A DNA stretch of 64,000 bases. Origin: Tunturiibacter gelidiferens (GTDB lineage: Bacteria > Acidobacteriota > Terriglobia > Terriglobales > Acidobacteriaceae). The stretch spans positions 62,001-126,000 of the forward strand of contig NZ_JACHEB010000014.1 of the NCBI RefSeq assembly GCF_014201335.1. Direction: 5' to 3'. Positions 60,750 through 64,000 of the stretch are shown here, in pieces. The notes under the pieces were generated by a model that saw only the letters and a program-made list of their open reading frames with translations, was not told the DNA's origin and did no database searches. Both the position numbers and the translations under genes were made by a program. The stretch's first letter is position 1, and every line of letters starts with the position of its first letter.

Positions 60750-61352
60750 CTAGGCGTTCATAAACTTTATCGAGGCCGAGTTCATGCAGTATCGCAGTCC
60801 AGTCGGCGCCGGGCCATCGTCGAAGACATGCCCCAAATGGCCTTCGCATCGCACACACTTCACCTCGGTGCGCTCCATACCCAGGGAGACATCTTTTACC
60901 TCAGCGACATTCTCCTTCGCAATCGGCGCCCAGAAGCTCTGCCACCCGGTACCAGACTCAAACTTCGTCCGCGAGCTGAACAACGCTGTGTCGCAGCAGA
61001 CGCACCGAAAGACACCCGCGTTATGCTCCTTCAAGCTGACGCCCGAATACGGCATCTCCGTGTCCGCCTGGCGAGAAATTTCAAAGGAGTTCTTGCCCAG
61101 CTGCTGAAGCCACTCTCCATCTGTCTTCACGACCTTTACGACCGTCTCCTTCCCCAAATTGTTCCCGTCATTGCTGAAGTTGACGATCGTGACCTGGCCC
61201 GGTGTCCCATGGACCGCAGCACTCGCCTCCACGCCGGGGGCCCTTCGCATCCGAAGCACCGCATAGGACGCCGCAACCCCTGCTGCAGCAATGAACGCTC
61301 GCCGCGTCATCTTCTTTGACCGGTCATCCCGGTTTTTCTCCGAGTCAAACAT
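60750..61352 (-). CDS. msrB: Peptide-methionine (R)-S-oxide reductase MsrB, Tat-exported
   Basis: A 200-residue protein. The N-terminus carries a twin-arginine signal (KKMTRRAFIAAAGVAASYAV), so the enzyme should be folded in the cytosol and exported. The MsrB domain has two zinc-binding pairs (FRCVCCD and VKCVRCEGHLGHVF) and the catalytic Cys189 in RYCMNSASIKF. It repairs oxidised methionines in envelope proteins. MsrA is neither fused nor adjacent. It is divergent from uxaC. Confidence 0.93.
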   Translation of the reverse strand: MFDSEKNRDDRSKKMTRRAFIAAAGVAASYAVLRMRRAPGVEASAAVHGTPGQVTIVNFSNDGNNLGKETVVKVVKTDGEWLQQLGKNSFEISRQADTEMPYSGVSLKEHNAGVFRCVCCDTALFSSRTKFESGTGWQSFWAPIAKENVAEVKDVSLGMERTEVKCVRCEGHLGHVFDDGPAPTGLRYCMNSASIKFMNA

Positions 61353-61413
61353 GATCAGTTCCTCGCAGTCCGCTTCTTATGCGACGTTTGAGTTCGAAAA
61401 AAGTTGCATCCGT

Positions 61414-61423
61414 TCGAATTCGA
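61414..61423. promoter_or_regulatory. TCGAATTCGA palindrome in the msrB/uxaC promoter region
   Basis: A perfect 10-base palindrome flanked by two more GTTCGA half-sites (near 61391 and 61430) in the divergent region, about 90 bases before uxaC. The spacing suggests an operator array for a hexuronate or LacI/GntR-type regulator, though none is identified. Confidence 0.35.
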
Positions 61424-61511
61424 CCTTTTGTTCGAGGTACGGTCAAATCTTTGATACGCTTCTGATGCGACGTTTTTCCAACGCCTGCAGCTTCTAAAGA
61501 GGTGATGAGGG

Positions 61512-62915
61512 ATGATTCTCGACGCAAACAGGCTTTTTCCTGCCGACAGCGAAACGCGGTCAATTGCCGGAAGACTCTATGAGACAATCCAGGGCCTGCC
61601 CATCATCTCGCCCCACGGCCACACTGACCCGCGCTGGTTTGCTGAGAACGAAGCCTTTGCCAATCCTGCCGCCCTTCTCATTCAGCCTGATCACTACATC
61701 TTTCGCATGCTCTACTCTCAGGGAATCTCCCTGGAGTCGCTCGGCATCTCTCCGTTCGACGGCGTCGCTGCCTCGGTCGACCCGAAAGAGGTCTGGCGCA
61801 TCTTCGCAAAAAACTACTATCTCTTTCGAGGGACCCCCACCCGGCTTTGGCTCGACTACTCCTTCGAGAATCAGTTCGGCCTCACGAAACGTCTCAGCTC
61901 TGAGAATGCCGACGAATACTACGAGATCATTGCAAAAAGACTTGAGACCCCCGAGTTCCGGCCCCGCGCGCTCTACGAGCAGTTCAACATCGAAGTCCTC
62001 TCCACCACCGACTCGCCCCTCGATACCCTCGAGTACCACAAAGCCATTCGCAAGTCCGGTTGGCGGGGTCGCATTCTGCCGACCTTCCGGCCAGACTCGC
62101 TCGTCGATGCTGACTACATTGGCTTCCTCGACAACATCCAGAAGCTAGGCCAGATCACCGGCGAAGACATTGGCACCTGGAAGGGCTACCTCAACGCTCT
62201 GCGCAACCGCCGCGCCTTCTTCAAGTCCATGGGAGCTACTGCAACCGATCAGGGCCACCCAACGGCCCTGACCGCCGATCTCGACCCAAACGTTGCAGCC
62301 TCTCTCTATGCTCGAATTCTCTCTGGTCGCTCCGTACCAGAGGAGCAGGAGCTCTTCCGCGCTCAAATGCTTACTGAGATGGCCGGCATGAGCGTCGAAG
62401 ATGGCCTCACTATGCAGCTTCATCCTGGTTCGGTCCGCAACCACAACCGGCACCTCTACGAGAGATTTGGACGCGATAAGGGAGCCGACATACCCTCGCC
62501 AACCGAGTACGTCCGAGCACTTCAACCTCTGCTGAATCGCTACGGAAACGACCAGCGATTGACCTTCATCCTCTTCACCCTCGATGAAACCACCTTCTCT
62601 CGGGAACTAGCTCCTCTCGCCGGCCACTACCCCTCTCTGAAGTTGGGACCGCCTTGGTGGTTTCACGACTCCCCAGAGGGCATGATGCGCTTCCGCGACC
62701 AAGCCACCGAGACCGCCGGCTTCTACAACACGGTAGGCTTCAATGACGACACCCGCGCTCTCCTCTCCATCCCCGCCCGCCATGACGTAGCCCGCCGCAT
62801 CGACTGCGCCTTCCTGGCTCGCCTGGTCGCCGAACATCGCCTCGATGAAGATGAAGCCTTCGAAGTCATCCAGGATCTCACCGTCAACCTAGTCAGGAAG
62901 GCATACAAGCTCTGA
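61512..62915 (+). CDS. uxaC: Glucuronate isomerase
   Basis: A 467-residue UxaC enzyme that isomerises glucuronate to fructuronate (and galacturonate to tagaturonate). Family motifs are ISPHGHTDPRWFAENEAF (metal-binding His pair), STTDSPLDTLEYH and LTFILFTLDETTFSRELAP, and the length is normal. The ATG has a weak purine-rich upstream region (AGAGGTGATGAGGG). The next gene on the same strand is a LarA-like protein, so this may be a hexuronate-utilisation cluster. Confidence 0.93.
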   Translation: MILDANRLFPADSETRSIAGRLYETIQGLPIISPHGHTDPRWFAENEAFANPAALLIQPDHYIFRMLYSQGISLESLGISPFDGVAASVDPKEVWRIFAKNYYLFRGTPTRLWLDYSFENQFGLTKRLSSENADEYYEIIAKRLETPEFRPRALYEQFNIEVLSTTDSPLDTLEYHKAIRKSGWRGRILPTFRPDSLVDADYIGFLDNIQKLGQITGEDIGTWKGYLNALRNRRAFFKSMGATATDQGHPTALTADLDPNVAASLYARILSGRSVPEEQELFRAQMLTEMAGMSVEDGLTMQLHPGSVRNHNRHLYERFGRDKGADIPSPTEYVRALQPLLNRYGNDQRLTFILFTLDETTFSRELAPLAGHYPSLKLGPPWWFHDSPEGMMRFRDQATETAGFYNTVGFNDDTRALLSIPARHDVARRIDCAFLARLVAEHRLDEDEAFEVIQDLTVNLVRKAYKL

Positions 62916-63263
62916 CGCGGCCATGGACTATCAAACAGAGAGGAGGATTACGGATCTATCGGCGTACTGATCAAACCGCGGCCAACGTCAAAAAAAGTTG
63001 AAGATCGTGGCGTATTTTTCTCGGTCCAATTCAACGCGGTTCCCAGTCCACGTTAGCCACACAATCCACCACGTTCTCACCACCAAAACACCGTCGCAAA
63101 CTCACCTATTTTCGTCCGACCCCTTCAAAAACACAGCAAAATGGATGAAAAGCGGTACTACACATCACCAGGATTTTTTTAGCGCAAGGCACAACTCTTC
63201 CAACCGGCCACCTCATCAACTCAACGCACCCCACCACCAGTACCGGGAGTAAGATCAAAACTC
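62916..63263. other. Intergenic region uxaC / LarA-like gene
   Basis: About 348 bases. The right two thirds are poor in G on the plus strand and rich in CCAC/ACCA stretches. I find no gene, RNA gene, clear terminator or strong hairpin. The LarA-like gene has GGGAGTAAG about ten bases before its ATG. Confidence 0.5.
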
Positions 63264-64000
63264 ATGAGCCTCTTTTTTGCTGCTGGAAGCGCAACAACAG
63301 AGATGTCGCCTACAGAAGTGCGATCAAACCTGTTCCAGGCTCTGGACAAACTAGGTCAACGCAATAGAGTCCTTGCGATTCCTCCTGATTTCACGCGAAT
63401 GCACTCTCAAAGCGGCCTCCTTACCGAATTAGCGTGGCAATACTACGGAGACAAACTCGTCGATATCCTCCCCGCGCTAGGTACTCACAAACCCATGACC
63501 GATCAGGAAATTGCGACGATGTATGGCGCAACTCCGCGAACTCTCTTCCGCAACCACGACTGGCGCAACGACGTCGTCACGCTGGGAGAAGTTCCGGGCG
63601 AATTCATGTACGAAGTGAGCGAGGGAAAGCTCGACTACACTTGGCCAGCCCAAGTGAACAAATTGCTACGAGACGGTGGGCACGATCTCATCCTCTCTAT
63701 CGGCCAGGTCGTTCCCCATGAAGTCGTCGGCATGGCGAACTACAACAAGAACATCTTCATAGGCACGGGCGGCGCAATCGGTATTCACCGCAGTCACTTC
63801 CTCGGCGCTGTGTATGGAATGGAACGCATGATGGGCCGCGCCGACACACCTGTTCGTCGTGTACTCAACTACGCCAGCGGACACTTCGCTGGCGGGATGC
63901 CGATCATCTATGTGCAGACGGTCGTAGCCAAGAACGGGGACGGAAAGTTGGTCATTCGTGGCCTCTATATCGGTGACGATTCAGAGTGCTTCGAACTCGC
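63264..64000 (+). CDS. LarA-like (DUF2088) racemase/epimerase family protein, truncated by window end
   Basis: The frame runs from the ATG at 63264 to the window edge (245 codons). It resembles the nickel-pincer lactate racemase family: RVLAIPPDFTR near residue 37, GTHKPMTDQE (the LarA GTHRPMT motif), IGQVVPHEVVGMANYNKNIF and GIHRSHFLG, which supply the conserved His residues near the cofactor. The lactate-racemase superfamily also includes sugar-acid epimerases, and the position after uxaC suggests a hexuronate- or aldonate-type substrate. The C-terminal half is not visible. Confidence 0.8.
   Translation, partial: MSLFFAAGSATTEMSPTEVRSNLFQALDKLGQRNRVLAIPPDFTRMHSQSGLLTELAWQYYGDKLVDILPALGTHKPMTDQEIATMYGATPRTLFRNHDWRNDVVTLGEVPGEFMYEVSEGKLDYTWPAQVNKLLRDGGHDLILSIGQVVPHEVVGMANYNKNIFIGTGGAIGIHRSHFLGAVYGMERMMGRADTPVRRVLNYASGHFAGGMPIIYVQTVVAKNGDGKLVIRGLYIGDDSECFEL

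Overview
The window looks like a chromosomal segment of an Acidobacteriota soil bacterium of the Terriglobia type (Edaphobacter/Granulicella/Terriglobus-like). This is inferred from GC-rich, C- or G-ending codon use, a bacillithiol gene (bshA), a PEP-CTERM protein, a class D-type sortase in an otherwise diderm gene set, Gly/Tyr-rich exported proteins, many carbohydrate-active enzymes and several large multidomain fusions. No rRNA, tRNA, transposase, phage gene or CRISPR array was found. Genes are tightly packed on both strands.

Layout. 0-7.6 kb: truncated LacI regulator, GNAT acetyltransferase, murA, a sortase with its probable LPxTA substrate and a membrane-anchored protein, murQ, and signal peptidase lepB. 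7.7-13.2 kb: glycolytic genes on the minus strand (tpiA, pgk, gap) with two unknown membrane proteins, a RidA protein and a PPOX-fold flavoprotein. 13.4-19.4 kb: a P-loop kinase, a three-gene osmoprotectant ABC transporter, and DUF1203, DinB and DUF3179 proteins. 19.4-31.5 kb: ribA, a LytS-type kinase, bshA with a ChbG-type deacetylase, a GH3 beta-glucosidase, VOC and lipoprotein genes, then a redox-flavoured two-component pair (receiver fused to a thioredoxin-reductase-like flavoprotein, plus a cNMP-binding histidine kinase) and a LuxR-type regulator with a degenerate receiver. 31.7-41.6 kb: a proline-catabolism dehydrogenase, a 1187-residue GH18-like/NodB/GT2 fusion, a GT39/83-like membrane glycosyltransferase, an ATP-grasp-like protein, and a PilZ protein paired with a second degenerate LuxR regulator. 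41.6-46.6 kb: DinB, YciI and RibD-C proteins, phenylalanine hydroxylase, a glycine-rich exported protein and a PEP-CTERM protein with GSPSGP repeats. 46.6-50.7 kb: a sulfite reductase/siroheme operon and phoU. 50.8-58.6 kb: a 1378-residue symporter/serine hydrolase/NamZ fusion, an Hsp70-like protein and a GH20 hexosaminidase, probably for cell-wall sugar salvage. 58.8-64 kb: a porin, Tat-exported MsrB, uxaC and a truncated LarA-like gene.

The most striking item is a previously unannotated cysteine-rich short reading frame (7 Cys codons) in the leader of the sulfite reductase/siroheme operon. It has a predicted leaderless start directly at the end of a sigma70-like promoter and is followed by a terminator-like hairpin. 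This arrangement is what a cysteine-responsive attenuator would look like. Other points of interest are the transporter-hydrolase-MurNAcase fusion, the sortase/LPHTA dyad, two pseudo-receiver LuxR regulators, and a change of GC skew across roughly 20-31 kb that is independent of gene orientation.
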